Under the pieces are notes generated by a model that did no database searches, was not told the DNA's origin, and saw only the letters and a list, made by a program, of their open reading frames with translations. A stretch of 56,737 nucleotides of DNA from Flavobacteriaceae bacterium (lineage in GTDB: Bacteria; Bacteroidota; Bacteroidia; Flavobacteriales; Flavobacteriaceae): positions 1 through 56,737 of the forward strand of contig JABXIJ010000005.1 in assembly GCA_013373105.1 (NCBI GenBank), given 5' to 3'. Below are positions 27,066 through 34,927 of the stretch, piece after piece. The number at the start of each line of letters is the position of its first letter. Position 1 is the stretch's first letter. The translations under genes and the position numbers were made by a program.

Positions 27066-28340
27066 TTATTTTGTTGCTACTGTTTCGTTAATTTCTTCTG
27101 GTTTTTGAACTGGAATTCTACCATAATCCAATTCATATTTTAATGGTTCTATATACTTAATGTATTTTGGTTTTATAGACTTATCCATTGGTTTTGCTTC
27201 TGGCAATTTTACTTTAGGGCTTAAAGGATCTACTTGTCTACCATTTTTCCAAAAACGATAACAAACATGAGGACCACTAGTATTACCTGTCATACCAACA
27301 TAACCAATAACATCACCTTGTCTAACATATTGTCCTTTTTTTACAGCCTGATTTTTCATGTGTAAATATTGTGTAGAATAGGTGTTATTGTGTTTTATTT
27401 TTACATATTTTCCATTACCACCTCTTCTAGTAGATTCTATAACTGTACCACTAGCTGTAGCAATAATTGGCGTACCAACTTTGGCAGCAAAATCAGTTCC
27501 TTTGTGTGGTCTAATTTTATTACCATATAAAGCAATTTTCCTTCTTAAGTTATAACGTGATGAAATTCTATATTGAAATTTTATTGGTGATTTTAAAAAG
27601 AAACTACGCAACATATTTCCTTTCTCGTCATAATATTCTGGAATATTTAGAGTAGAGTCTGCTACAAATCTGAAAGCATATAAATCTTGACCTTTATGTT
27701 TAAATACAGCTGATTTTACTATTCCATAACCTGCAAAAGTTGTATCGTCTATAAATTTTTCTTGATACATAATCTTAAAAGAATCTCCTTTTTGTAGCCT
27801 GTAAAAATCTAATGTCCAAGCATATAAATCTGCAATTGTATAGGTTAAGTTAGGTTTAATTTTTAAGCTATCCATTGTTTGAGAAAAACTTGAATAAATT
27901 GTACCTGAAACCGATTTTTCTACAATTTTAATTGGCTTTTTGTATTCTCTTGCTTTAATTATAGAGTCTTTAAAGTCTAAAATTGTAGCATTAATTTTAT
28001 CGTGTTTATATATAAAAACTTGAGCAGTTTCTAGAGAGTCTTTACTTGCTAAAATAGTGTAGGGTTTACCAGCTCTTACTCTTCTTACATCAAAAATTTC
28101 TTTAACAGATGAAGCAATCTGATTAATTTTTGGATAGTAAACATGGTGCCTATCTAGTATTGTACCAAAACTTTCTCCACTTTTTATGGTATCTTGAATT
28201 ACAATATAGTCGTCTATCTTGTACCCAAAACGTATTTCAGGTTCTACTATTTTTACTTCTTTCTTTTCTGGCTTTTTCTCAGTTTTATTACAACTAAATA
28301 GCACTAAAAAAACAGAAAATATGAGTACAAATCTTCTCAC
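27066..28340 (-). CDS. M23-family peptidase lipoprotein with His-to-Cys change in HxH
   Basis: From GTG 28340 the protein has 424 residues and a perfect lipoprotein signal (MRRFVLIFSVFLVLFSC). A LysM-like/OapA-like region follows, then the LytM/M23 domain: HKGTD (first Zn His and Asp) in KIRPHKGTDFAAKVGTPI and the second motif GPHVCYRFWKNG. Normal M23 enzymes read HLH there; here the third zinc ligand is Cys. The protein may still bind metal or may be an inactive divisome-type regulator. The longest ORF starts at TTG 28367, but that TTG is part of the -7 box TACTTTTG. It belongs with pgi downstream. Confidence 0.88.
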   Translation of the reverse strand: MRRFVLIFSVFLVLFSCNKTEKKPEKKEVKIVEPEIRFGYKIDDYIVIQDTIKSGESFGTILDRHHVYYPKINQIASSVKEIFDVRRVRAGKPYTILASKDSLETAQVFIYKHDKINATILDFKDSIIKAREYKKPIKIVEKSVSGTIYSSFSQTMDSLKIKPNLTYTIADLYAWTLDFYRLQKGDSFKIMYQEKFIDDTTFAGYGIVKSAVFKHKGQDLYAFRFVADSTLNIPEYYDEKGNMLRSFFLKSPIKFQYRISSRYNLRRKIALYGNKIRPHKGTDFAAKVGTPIIATASGTVIESTRRGGNGKYVKIKHNNTYSTQYLHMKNQAVKKGQYVRQGDVIGYVGMTGNTSGPHVCYRFWKNGRQVDPLSPKVKLPEAKPMDKSIKPKYIKYIEPLKYELDYGRIPVQKPEEINETVATK

Positions 28341-28364
28341 CAAACAAACATTTTTATTCCTTTT

Positions 28365-28372
28365 CAAAAGTA
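28365..28372 (-). promoter_or_regulatory. -7 box before the M23 lipoprotein gene
   Basis: TACTTTTG on the minus strand matches TAnnTTTG and lies 24 bases before GTG 28340. It overlaps the in-frame TTG at 28367 and so moves the start downstream. Confidence 0.6.
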
Positions 28373-28420
28373 AAAAAAAGAATTAATTAAAAAGAGTATT
28401 TCTAAATGTATTAATAGTTG

Positions 28421-29194
28421 TTATTTTACCTTTTCTAAAGGCGCTAACAAACCTCTATAGTTTTCTAAATCAGCCCTTAAAGACCCTACAGCTAGAGATG
28501 CTTTTAATTTAACTGGTATTTTATTTTCATCATCTGATATCCAAATTGTAACACTTTCTTCTTCTTTAAATACTCTACCAGATTGAACTATAGGTCTGAA
28601 GACTAATGTATTTAACTTTCCAAAGCGTGTTCTTAGCACTTCTTTACCAATAAATTTAAGTTTAAAAGGGTACACCTGAGAATCTAAAAACATATCTAGT
28701 TTTATCTCATCTCCTTCTTTTAATTTTTTAGCATCTGTATTTCTTAAAAAATAGAAAGAAGACAACATGTCTTGAATATTCTTTATAGAAATTATAGTGT
28801 CTTTCTGATTTAAAAAATCTTGAACATATGCTGTATTTGAAGTATAATTGAACGAAGTAATTCTATGTTTTTTGTAACCACCTTCATTAATTTTACGTTT
28901 AAATAAATAAGGTTTAACTATATTTTTATCGAAATACGATTCGTAAGTATCATCAACTTCAAAAAACCATTTAATCATTCCAGTAGTCCAACCTTTGCCT
29001 ATAGAATGAAATACTTTTTTTCCATTATACTCTTCTTCGAAAATCTCTAAGGTTGCTGTTCCTGCTCTTAAAAAACCACTATAGCTCATTCTATAACTCA
29101 AAAACTCACCGTCTTTATAAACAGCTGTGTTTTTCTGACCAAAAACTGGCATTAAAAACAACAATAGAGTTAGAAATAAAATGTGCTTTATCAT
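28421..29194 (-). CDS. DUF3108 family periplasmic protein
   Basis: The 257-residue protein has a signal peptide (MIKHILFLTLLLFLMPVFG) and a beta-rich body with the DUF3108 features: GEFLSYRMSYSGFLRAGTATLEI at the start of the mature domain, a middle LRTRFGKLNTLVFRPIVQ and WISDDENKIPVKL near the end. The function of DUF3108 is not established; the fold resembles envelope lipid-binding or LolA-like beta proteins. It is transcribed toward the M23 lipoprotein gene, which has its own promoter. Confidence 0.85.
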   Translation of the reverse strand: MIKHILFLTLLLFLMPVFGQKNTAVYKDGEFLSYRMSYSGFLRAGTATLEIFEEEYNGKKVFHSIGKGWTTGMIKWFFEVDDTYESYFDKNIVKPYLFKRKINEGGYKKHRITSFNYTSNTAYVQDFLNQKDTIISIKNIQDMLSSFYFLRNTDAKKLKEGDEIKLDMFLDSQVYPFKLKFIGKEVLRTRFGKLNTLVFRPIVQSGRVFKEEESVTIWISDDENKIPVKLKASLAVGSLRADLENYRGLLAPLEKVK

Positions 29195-29297
29195 AAATAA
29201 TCAAACTTATAAAAAAGGTTTGACAATTAGTGTTCCAAAACAAAAAAAAGCCAATTATTAACTTGTAATAAATGACTTTTAACGTTTTCTTAAAGGG

Positions 29298-30215
29298 TTA
29301 AAATGTTCCCCAATTTGCTAATTCTTCTTTTGTCCATAAATAAGGGTAAAATATTCTCCTTTGATATTTAGGATGGATATACTTTCGCCAACTACTACCT
29401 CCAGTAGCTTCAAGGTCTTTTTCTCCACCACCTAAATATTTCCCTGCAGCATTATAATGAGCCATTACCCATTTTACATTTACTGTATAATCGTAATGAC
29501 GCATAGCTTTTACTAACTTTTCATCTTTTTGAATTTCTTCTGGAAGTTGTTTGAATTTTTTTGAAAGGTTGATATCATTATAATCTTCCATGAAATCGAT
29601 AAAATCTCCAATATATTTTTTCTCAAATAAATTTAATAACGTTGATTTTTGACCAGTTGTATAGTTTTTGCCAGCTGCTTGCCAATACAAGTGATTATAT
29701 GCATTTCTAAATGATGAGTTTCTATCTATAGTATCTCTATAACGTGCATCTATTAAGTTAATTAGTTCTGTAGAAGCAAACTCAATTTTTCTATATTGAG
29801 CAGACTGAAAACCACTTGCAGGGGTTAAGGTGTTTCTAAATTTTAAATATTGCTCTTTTTCCATACCTTCTGCCATCACTGAAAAAGAACTACATAGCAT
29901 ATCAAAATACCTACTTATTCTGTTAAGGTGCATGGCAAATTTTTCTGCAGATACTTCATCTGCTTTTGCAACTTGATCTATTTCCCACAACACCATTTTA
30001 AATAATAACTCATTTACTTGATGGTACATTATAAATACCATTTCATCTGGCTGAGTTGTTCTAGGTATTTGTAAGCCTAATAAAGCATCTGTTTGAATAT
30101 AATCCCAATATGTAATTGGTGTGCTCCATAACAACCCTTCTAGCATAGAATCTACTGGCACACCAAGCTCATCATATTTCTCTTCAATGGCTTTTAAAAT
30201 TTCTTCTCTTTTCAT
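29298..30215 (-). CDS. Tryptophan 2,3-dioxygenase family protein
   Basis: TDO is a cytosolic heme enzyme opening the indole ring of tryptophan to N-formylkynurenine. The 305-residue protein carries the active-site pattern YHQVNELLFKMVLWEID (catalytic His, about residues 48-64), a region binding substrate (RNTLTPASGFQSAQYRKIE) and the heme-side motif WVMAHYNAAGKYLGGG with ATGGSSW. All match TDO. ATG 30215 is chosen because the longer TTG start (30239) lies inside the terminator of the upstream gene. It neighbours hpd and hmgA, giving an aromatic amino acid catabolism group. Confidence 0.9.
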   Translation of the reverse strand: MKREEILKAIEEKYDELGVPVDSMLEGLLWSTPITYWDYIQTDALLGLQIPRTTQPDEMVFIMYHQVNELLFKMVLWEIDQVAKADEVSAEKFAMHLNRISRYFDMLCSSFSVMAEGMEKEQYLKFRNTLTPASGFQSAQYRKIEFASTELINLIDARYRDTIDRNSSFRNAYNHLYWQAAGKNYTTGQKSTLLNLFEKKYIGDFIDFMEDYNDINLSKKFKQLPEEIQKDEKLVKAMRHYDYTVNVKWVMAHYNAAGKYLGGGEKDLEATGGSSWRKYIHPKYQRRIFYPYLWTKEELANWGTF

Positions 30216-30230
30216 TTTTGGTTGATATAA

Positions 30231-30258
30231 AAAAAGCAAGATACTTAAATCTTGCTTT
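30231..30258 (-). terminator. Terminator between hpd and the TDO gene
   Basis: On the minus strand AAAGCAAGAT, a 6-base loop and ATCTTGCTTT (30249-30258 with 30233-30242) precede a T run. It follows the hpd stop by 7 bases and precedes the TDO ATG by about 15, so TDO depends on read-through or its own promoter. Confidence 0.75.
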
Positions 30259-30265
30259 GTAGTAT

Positions 30266-31426
30266 TTATAGTGTTCCTCTTTTCTGTTGCTCTCTTTCTA
30301 TAGATTCAAAGAGCGCTTTAAAGTTTCCAGCTCCAAAACCTCTTGCTCCCATTCTTTGAATAATTTCAAAAAACAACGTTGGTCTATCTTCAACTGGTTT
30401 TGTAAAAATCTGTAATAAATAGCCTTCTTCGTCAGCATCAATCATAATTCCAAGAGATTTTAATTTTTCGATATCCTCTTTTAATTCATGACTAAATTCT
30501 TCTAAACGTCCAGGAACTGCTTTATAATATTCTTCTGGAGGGTGAGATAGAAACTCTACTCCATTGGAACGTAATTGAGTTACAGTTTTAATAATATCAT
30601 CTGTAGCAACTGCAATGTGTTGAACACCTGCACCTTCATAAAAATCTAAATATTCTTCTATTTGAGATCTTTTTTTACCTTCTGCTGGTTCGTTAATTGG
30701 AAACTTAATTCTACCATTTCCATTAGACATTACTTTACTCATTAAAGCTGAATACTCTGTATGAATTTGCTTATCGTCGAAAGATAAAAAGTTTTCAAAA
30801 CCCATTACATCTTCATACCATTTTACCCAAACATTCATTTGATTCCAACCAACATTACCAACCATATGGTCTATAAATTTCAAACCTGCTGTTGGTGGAT
30901 TGTAATCTGATTCCCATTTTGTAAAACCTGGTAAAAATGCACCATTATAGTTTTTGCGTTCAACAAACAAATGCACAGTTTCACCATAAGTATAAATTCC
31001 TGCTCTTACAACTTCACCATGTTCATCTTTTTCAACTGTTGGTTCCATGTAAGATTTTGCCCCTCTAGAAGTTGTTTCTTCATAAGCTTTTCTAGCATCT
31101 TCTACCCACAATGCAATAACTTTTACCCCATCACCATGTTTTACAATATGATCGTTTATAGGTGATTTGCTGTTTAATGGAGTTGTAAGCATTAACTTTA
31201 TTTTATCTTGAGTTAATACATAACTAACTGAGTCTTTTGCTCCAGTTTCTAAACCTCTGTAGGCATGAGATTGAAATCCGAAAGCTGTTTTATAAAAATG
31301 TGCAGCTTGCTTAGCATTTCCGACATAAAATTCTACATAATCCGTACCTAATAATGGAAGGAAATCTTTAGCTCCTTCAAATATTTTTTCTAGACCGTAG
31401 TTTACTGATTTTATTTCTTTTGACAT
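30266..31426 (-). CDS. hpd: 4-Hydroxyphenylpyruvate dioxygenase
   Basis: This Fe(II) enzyme converts 4-hydroxyphenylpyruvate into homogentisate in tyrosine breakdown. The 386-residue protein has two vicinal-oxygen-chelate halves. The metal ligands are visible: His in FIDHMVGNV (about 184), His in VQHIAVATDDI (about 267) and Glu in LFFEIIQRMGARGFGAGNF (about 350), the last being the HPPD signature. It lies 21 bases downstream of hmgA and is likely cotranscribed with it. Confidence 0.95.
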   Translation of the reverse strand: MSKEIKSVNYGLEKIFEGAKDFLPLLGTDYVEFYVGNAKQAAHFYKTAFGFQSHAYRGLETGAKDSVSYVLTQDKIKLMLTTPLNSKSPINDHIVKHGDGVKVIALWVEDARKAYEETTSRGAKSYMEPTVEKDEHGEVVRAGIYTYGETVHLFVERKNYNGAFLPGFTKWESDYNPPTAGLKFIDHMVGNVGWNQMNVWVKWYEDVMGFENFLSFDDKQIHTEYSALMSKVMSNGNGRIKFPINEPAEGKKRSQIEEYLDFYEGAGVQHIAVATDDIIKTVTQLRSNGVEFLSHPPEEYYKAVPGRLEEFSHELKEDIEKLKSLGIMIDADEEGYLLQIFTKPVEDRPTLFFEIIQRMGARGFGAGNFKALFESIEREQQKRGTL

Positions 31427-31447
31427 TGTTTTCTAATTTAATTGATT

Positions 31448-32605
31448 TTACTCTAACCAAGATTTAAAATAATCTTCATCAGCGATTTTCATAGCTTCTT
31501 CTGTAACTTGTAATGGCTTAAATGTATCTACCATTACAGCTAATTCTTCTGTTTCTGTTTTACCAATACTTCTTTCTGTAGCACCAGGATGTGGCCCATG
31601 AGGAATTCCTGCTGGGTGTAAAGAAATATGACCAGCTTCTATATCGTTTCTACTCATAAAATCACCATCAACATAATACAAAACTTCATCAGAATCTATA
31701 TTACTATGGTTGTATGGAGCAGGTATTGATTGTGGATGATAATCGTACAATCTTGGTACAAAACTGCAAATTACAAAAGCACTTGTTTCAAATGTTTGAT
31801 GTACAGGAGGTGGTTGATGAATTCTACCAGTTATCGGTTCAAAATCGTGTATTGAAAAGGCGTATGGATAATTATAACCATCATAACCAACTACATCAAA
31901 AGGATGTGAAGCATACACCATTTCTATAATTTCGTTTTGTTTTTTTACTTTAATGGTAAAATCTCCCAATTGATTATAAGTTTCTAATTCTTCTGGTCTT
32001 CTAATATCACGCTCACAAAAAGGCGAGTGTTCTAAAAGCTGACCAAACCAATTTCGATATCTTTTTGGTGTATAAACAGGATGGTAAGACTCTACTATAA
32101 ACAATCTATTATCTGACGTATCAAAGTCTAATTTATAAATAATTCCACGAGGAATTACTAGATAATCTCCATATTTAAAATCAATATTTCCTAGATGGGT
32201 TCTTAATTTACCTATTCCTTTATGGATAAAAATTACTTCATCTGCATCTGTATTTTTATAAAAATATTCTTTTGTTGAGTTTTTTGGAGCAGCTAAAATA
32301 ATATTACAATCTGAGTTAGTTAATACAATTTTTCTACTCTCTAAGTAATCGTTTTCTGGTTTTACTTGAAAACCTCTAAATCTATACGATTGTATATTGT
32401 TAGCTTTTGCAACTTTTGGTGCAACAGAATATTGTTGCTTAATTTCTTTAACCATTGTTGGTCTTTTCTCATGATAGCTGTTGGTAGACATACCATCGAA
32501 ACCAATGGTGCCAAAAAGTTGCTCATAATATAAACTCCCATCTTTTTTACGAAACTGAATGTGTCTCTTATGAGGTATGTTTCCTAATTTATGATAAAAA
32601 GGCAT
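31448..32605 (-). CDS. hmgA: Homogentisate 1,2-dioxygenase
   Basis: The enzyme opens the homogentisate ring to maleylacetoacetate. The 385-residue cupin protein has the iron ligands in NHSNIDSDEVLYY (His and Glu, six apart) and HPAGIPHGPHPGATE, as in known homogentisate dioxygenases, plus PPPVHQTFE. It is shorter than the 430-440 residue classical enzyme, as is normal in Bacteroidetes. It is the first enzyme gene of the hmgA-hpd unit. The next enzyme, fumarylacetoacetase, is not in this window. Confidence 0.93.
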   Translation of the reverse strand: MPFYHKLGNIPHKRHIQFRKKDGSLYYEQLFGTIGFDGMSTNSYHEKRPTMVKEIKQQYSVAPKVAKANNIQSYRFRGFQVKPENDYLESRKIVLTNSDCNIILAAPKNSTKEYFYKNTDADEVIFIHKGIGKLRTHLGNIDFKYGDYLVIPRGIIYKLDFDTSDNRLFIVESYHPVYTPKRYRNWFGQLLEHSPFCERDIRRPEELETYNQLGDFTIKVKKQNEIIEMVYASHPFDVVGYDGYNYPYAFSIHDFEPITGRIHQPPPVHQTFETSAFVICSFVPRLYDYHPQSIPAPYNHSNIDSDEVLYYVDGDFMSRNDIEAGHISLHPAGIPHGPHPGATERSIGKTETEELAVMVDTFKPLQVTEEAMKIADEDYFKSWLE

Positions 32606-32680
32606 ATTAAATGTATTTTATGAATTATTAAAATGTTTTCTGTTTCTAATTTATTGCTTCAAGGCAATATAAAACTGAAG

Positions 32681-32737
32681 TTATTCTGGATTTCTTTTAA
32701 TTAAAAACTTTAAAAGCGATAATAATTCTGAAAACAT
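32681..32737 (-). CDS. Possible 18-residue leader peptide upstream of hmgA
   Basis: A short ORF (MFSELLSLLKFLIKRNPE, then TAA) starts 23 bases downstream of a strong -7 box and ends 75 bases before hmgA. It is hydrophobic with a basic end. It has two Phe codons and no Tyr, so a classical attenuation leader is unlikely. No homologue is recognised. It may be chance. The rest of the 260-base gap 32606-32865 holds the promoter, a terminator and a weak hairpin ATTGC/GCAAT. Confidence 0.3.
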   Translation of the reverse strand: MFSELLSLLKFLIKRNPE

Positions 32738-32760
32738 TTCAATCGTTTTAGTTCTACTAA

Positions 32761-32768
32761 CAAAGATA
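32761..32768 (-). promoter_or_regulatory. -7 box of the hmgA-hpd unit
   Basis: TATCTTTG on the minus strand lies about 155 bases before hmgA, giving a long 5' leader that includes a possible small ORF. No TTG is at -33. Confidence 0.6.
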
Positions 32769-32812
32769 TAAAAATCAGTAGAATAAGTTGAATTTTATTA
32801 GCATATATAGCC

Positions 32813-32841
32813 AAAAAAAGCTGAAGCAAATGCTTCAGCTT
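32813..32841 (-). terminator. Terminator of the ferritin gene
   Basis: On the minus strand AAGCTGAAGCA, a 2-base loop and TGCTTCAGCTT (32818-32841) are followed by T7. It lies 25 bases after the ferritin stop. Confidence 0.85.
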
Positions 32842-32865
32842 ATAATAATTCTTAAGTATTTAAAA

Positions 32866-33372
32866 TTACTCTTTAGGTAATCTTTCGTCAATCATTTTTA
32901 AAGGCATACCTTCCATTAAATCGAATACATCTAAAATACTTCTTACAGTATCTTCTTCTTCTACTTGCTCATTTACAAACCATTGTAAAAACACTTCAGA
33001 AGCATAATCGTTTACACTTCTTGCTTTACTGAAACATTTATATATAGATTGTGTTACCTGAATTTCTTGATCTAAAGATTTCTCATAAATTTCACGTAAA
33101 CTCTCAAAGTCGTTATTAACTTCAGGAATTGCTGGAGAAATTGCTGCTCCTCCTGCATCATTTATAAAGTTAAAAATTCTCATTCCATGTTCTCTTTCTT
33201 CTTCAGATTGTTTGTAAAAGAAAGCTTTACTATTTAGTAATTCTCGTTGATCACACCAAGAAGCCATTGCTAAGTATGAAGCTGAAGCATGCATCTCTAA
33301 TGCGATTTGTTCATTTAAAACATCCATAACTTCTGGATGAATTGTCATTTGTCTTCTAATTGCTGTCTTCAT
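32866..33372 (-). CDS. Non-heme ferritin
   Basis: The 168-residue four-helix-bundle protein stores iron as a 24-mer cage. The ferroxidase ligands are visible in ALEMHASASYLAMASWC (Glu near 25, Tyr near 32) and QSEEEREHGMRIF (Glu and His near 58-61), then a later Glu in FVNEQVEEEDTV. It fits the FtnA type. It has its own -7 box TATCTTTG and terminator. Nearby genes (FNR, NifU, Mrp) form an iron/redox neighbourhood. Confidence 0.94.
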   Translation of the reverse strand: MKTAIRRQMTIHPEVMDVLNEQIALEMHASASYLAMASWCDQRELLNSKAFFYKQSEEEREHGMRIFNFINDAGGAAISPAIPEVNNDFESLREIYEKSLDQEIQVTQSIYKCFSKARSVNDYASEVFLQWFVNEQVEEEDTVRSILDVFDLMEGMPLKMIDERLPKE

Positions 33373-33390
33373 AATTATATTATTTTAATA

Positions 33391-33398
33391 CAAAGATA
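33391..33398 (-). promoter_or_regulatory. -7 box of the ferritin gene
   Basis: TATCTTTG on the minus strand lies 18 bases upstream of ATG 33372. Confidence 0.6.
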
Positions 33399-33466
33399 CT
33401 TAGAAATAAGGGGATTATAGTGTTTAATAATAAATTTAAACACAGTCTAAATAAGTGTAATTTATA

Positions 33467-33667
33467 CTAAAATGAAAAACAATAAGAAATTTCTTCTTTA
33501 AGTTCTAAAAGTGTTGGAATTTCTAAGAAAACTAAATGTTCTTTGTCTGCAATAAATAGTAAAACATAATTATCGTTATCAATAATATGTTGCAGTTGAA
33601 GTGGTGAAGTAAGTTCGTTAACTTTTTTTCTTAGTTGTAATAATTGCGGAAAAGTTAACTTCATCAT
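33467..33667 (-). CDS. Small protein of unknown function with start-codon hairpin
   Basis: From ATG 33667 the product has 66 residues (MMKLTFPQLLQLRKKVNELT, then a LEIPTLLELKEEI helix near the end). It is predicted soluble and mixed alpha/beta. I do not recognise the family. A longer frame from GTG 33751 crosses a -7 box (TATTTTTG, 33739-33746), so the shorter start is preferred. The start codon forms the end of a perfect 13-bp inverted repeat. It lies between ferritin and the ferredoxin-NADP reductase, which suggests iron or redox control, by position only. Confidence 0.55.
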   Translation of the reverse strand: MMKLTFPQLLQLRKKVNELTSPLQLQHIIDNDNYVLLFIADKEHLVFLEIPTLLELKEEISYCFSF

Positions 33668-33702
33668 TTTGTCATTAATCTTTAGTTGATAATGACAAAA
33701 TG
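33665..33702 (-). promoter_or_regulatory. Perfect 13-bp inverted repeat at the start codon
   Basis: CATTTTGTCATTA (33665-33677), a 12-base spacer and TAATGACAAAATG (33690-33702). In the transcript the second arm ends with the ATG of the small gene. It can act as an RNA hairpin that hides the start or as a DNA operator. Confidence 0.65.
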
Positions 33703-33738
33703 TAATTTGTTTTAACTGAATGTTAAACTGTATGTCTG

Positions 33739-33763
33739 CAAAAATATCCACACAGCAAAAATA
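33739..33763 (-). promoter_or_regulatory. Two tandem -7 boxes before the small hairpin gene
   Basis: TATTTTTG occurs twice on the minus strand, at 33756-33763 and 33739-33746, 17 bases apart and each followed by GC. The nearer one is about 72 bases before ATG 33667. Confidence 0.5.
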
Positions 33764-33800
33764 ATAACTATTTAGAATAAATAAAAATAAAACTTAAAAA

Positions 33801-34856
33801 CTATTCTATCTTTTTTATCACTGCTTTTGGTGCTTCTTTTCTAGTACCGTCAAAACCATCTACGCCACCAACAGTAGTATATTTCATTACATATTTTTTA
33901 TCTGGATAGATTCTTTTATAAGCACTTTGACACATTAAAGTAGCTTCGTGAAACCCACATAAAATAAGCTTAAGCTTTCCAGGATAGGTATTAACATCAC
34001 CAATTGCATATATTCCTGGAATATTGGTTTGATAATCTAATGCATTGTTAACTTTTATGGCATTTTTCTCTATTTCTAAACCCCAGTCTGCAATTGGTCC
34101 TAATTTGGGTGATAATCCAAACAGAGGCACAAAATGGTCTGTTTCAATATCAAAAGTTTCTTCTCCTTTTACCTCAACTCTTACAGCTTCTACTTTACTA
34201 TTACCTACTATACCCTTAACTTCAGCAGGTGTAATTAATCGTATTTTACCAGCATCTTTAAGTTCTTGTACTTTATCTACAGAATCTAAAGCTCCTCTAA
34301 ATTCATTTCTTCTATGGATTAAGGTAACTTCTGAGGCTACATCAGTTAAAAAGATAGACCAATCTAAAGCAGAATCTCCTCCACCAGAAATTACAACTTT
34401 TTTATTTCTATAAAATTCAGGATCTCTAATGATATATTCTACACCTTTTTCTTCATAATTTTTTATGTTTTCTATCGGTGGTTTTCTTGGCTCAAAAGAT
34501 CCTAAACCTCCTGCAATAGCAACTACTTTAGCATGATGTTTTGTTCCTTTGTTAGTGGTTACTATAAAGGTTCCATCTTCTTGTTTATCAATTGTATCTG
34601 CACGCTCTCCCAAAGTAAAACCTGGTTGAAATTGCTTGATTTGCTCCATTAATTTATCGGTTAAATCGCCAGCTAAAATCTCTGGATAAGCAGGAATATC
34701 GTAAATAGGTTTTTTAGGATAAATCTCAGAACATTGGCCTCCTGGTTGAGGTAAAGCATCTATTAAATGACAACGAAGTTTTAATAAACCAGCTTCAAAA
34801 ACAGTAAATAAACCTGTTGGGCCAGCTCCAATAATTAGAATATCTGTAGATATCAT
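33801..34856 (-). CDS. Ferredoxin/flavodoxin-NADP+ reductase, thioredoxin reductase-like
   Basis: The 351-residue FAD/NAD(P)H flavoprotein has an N-terminal FAD motif (DILIIGAGPTGLFTVFEAG), an NADPH motif (KVVISGGGDSALDW near 150-163) and the C-terminal FAD contact YAIGDVNTYPGKLKL. The thioredoxin reductase CxxC is absent after the NADPH motif, so this is the YumC/FNR2 type, which passes electrons between NADPH and ferredoxin or flavodoxin. A CRP-like palindrome lies upstream. The C-terminal extension beyond about 310 (TTVGGVDGFDG) is typical of the type. Confidence 0.92.
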   Translation of the reverse strand: MISTDILIIGAGPTGLFTVFEAGLLKLRCHLIDALPQPGGQCSEIYPKKPIYDIPAYPEILAGDLTDKLMEQIKQFQPGFTLGERADTIDKQEDGTFIVTTNKGTKHHAKVVAIAGGLGSFEPRKPPIENIKNYEEKGVEYIIRDPEFYRNKKVVISGGGDSALDWSIFLTDVASEVTLIHRRNEFRGALDSVDKVQELKDAGKIRLITPAEVKGIVGNSKVEAVRVEVKGEETFDIETDHFVPLFGLSPKLGPIADWGLEIEKNAIKVNNALDYQTNIPGIYAIGDVNTYPGKLKLILCGFHEATLMCQSAYKRIYPDKKYVMKYTTVGGVDGFDGTRKEAPKAVIKKIE

Positions 34857-34906
34857 TCTTTAACAGTTAAATTTTGGTAAAATTAAAAAAGAGTAACAAT
34901 TATAAA

Positions 34907-34922
34907 TGTGACAAAAGTCACA
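34907..34922. promoter_or_regulatory. CRP/FNR-type palindrome upstream of the FNR gene
   Basis: TGTGACAAAAGTCACA is a perfect TGTGA-N6-TCACA inverted repeat, the textbook CRP-family site. It lies 50-66 bases before ATG 34856 in the 71-base gap. The regulator in this organism is unknown. Confidence 0.55.
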
Positions 34923-34927
34923 AAAGA

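Noticed and set aside
33668..33751. GTG-started longer form of the small ferritin-side gene
   Set aside because: The start lies upstream of a -7 box and the extension is encoded by the hairpin arms.
34045..34413. 122-codon plus-strand ORF
   Set aside because: Antisense to the FNR gene, low-complexity composition, no start context.
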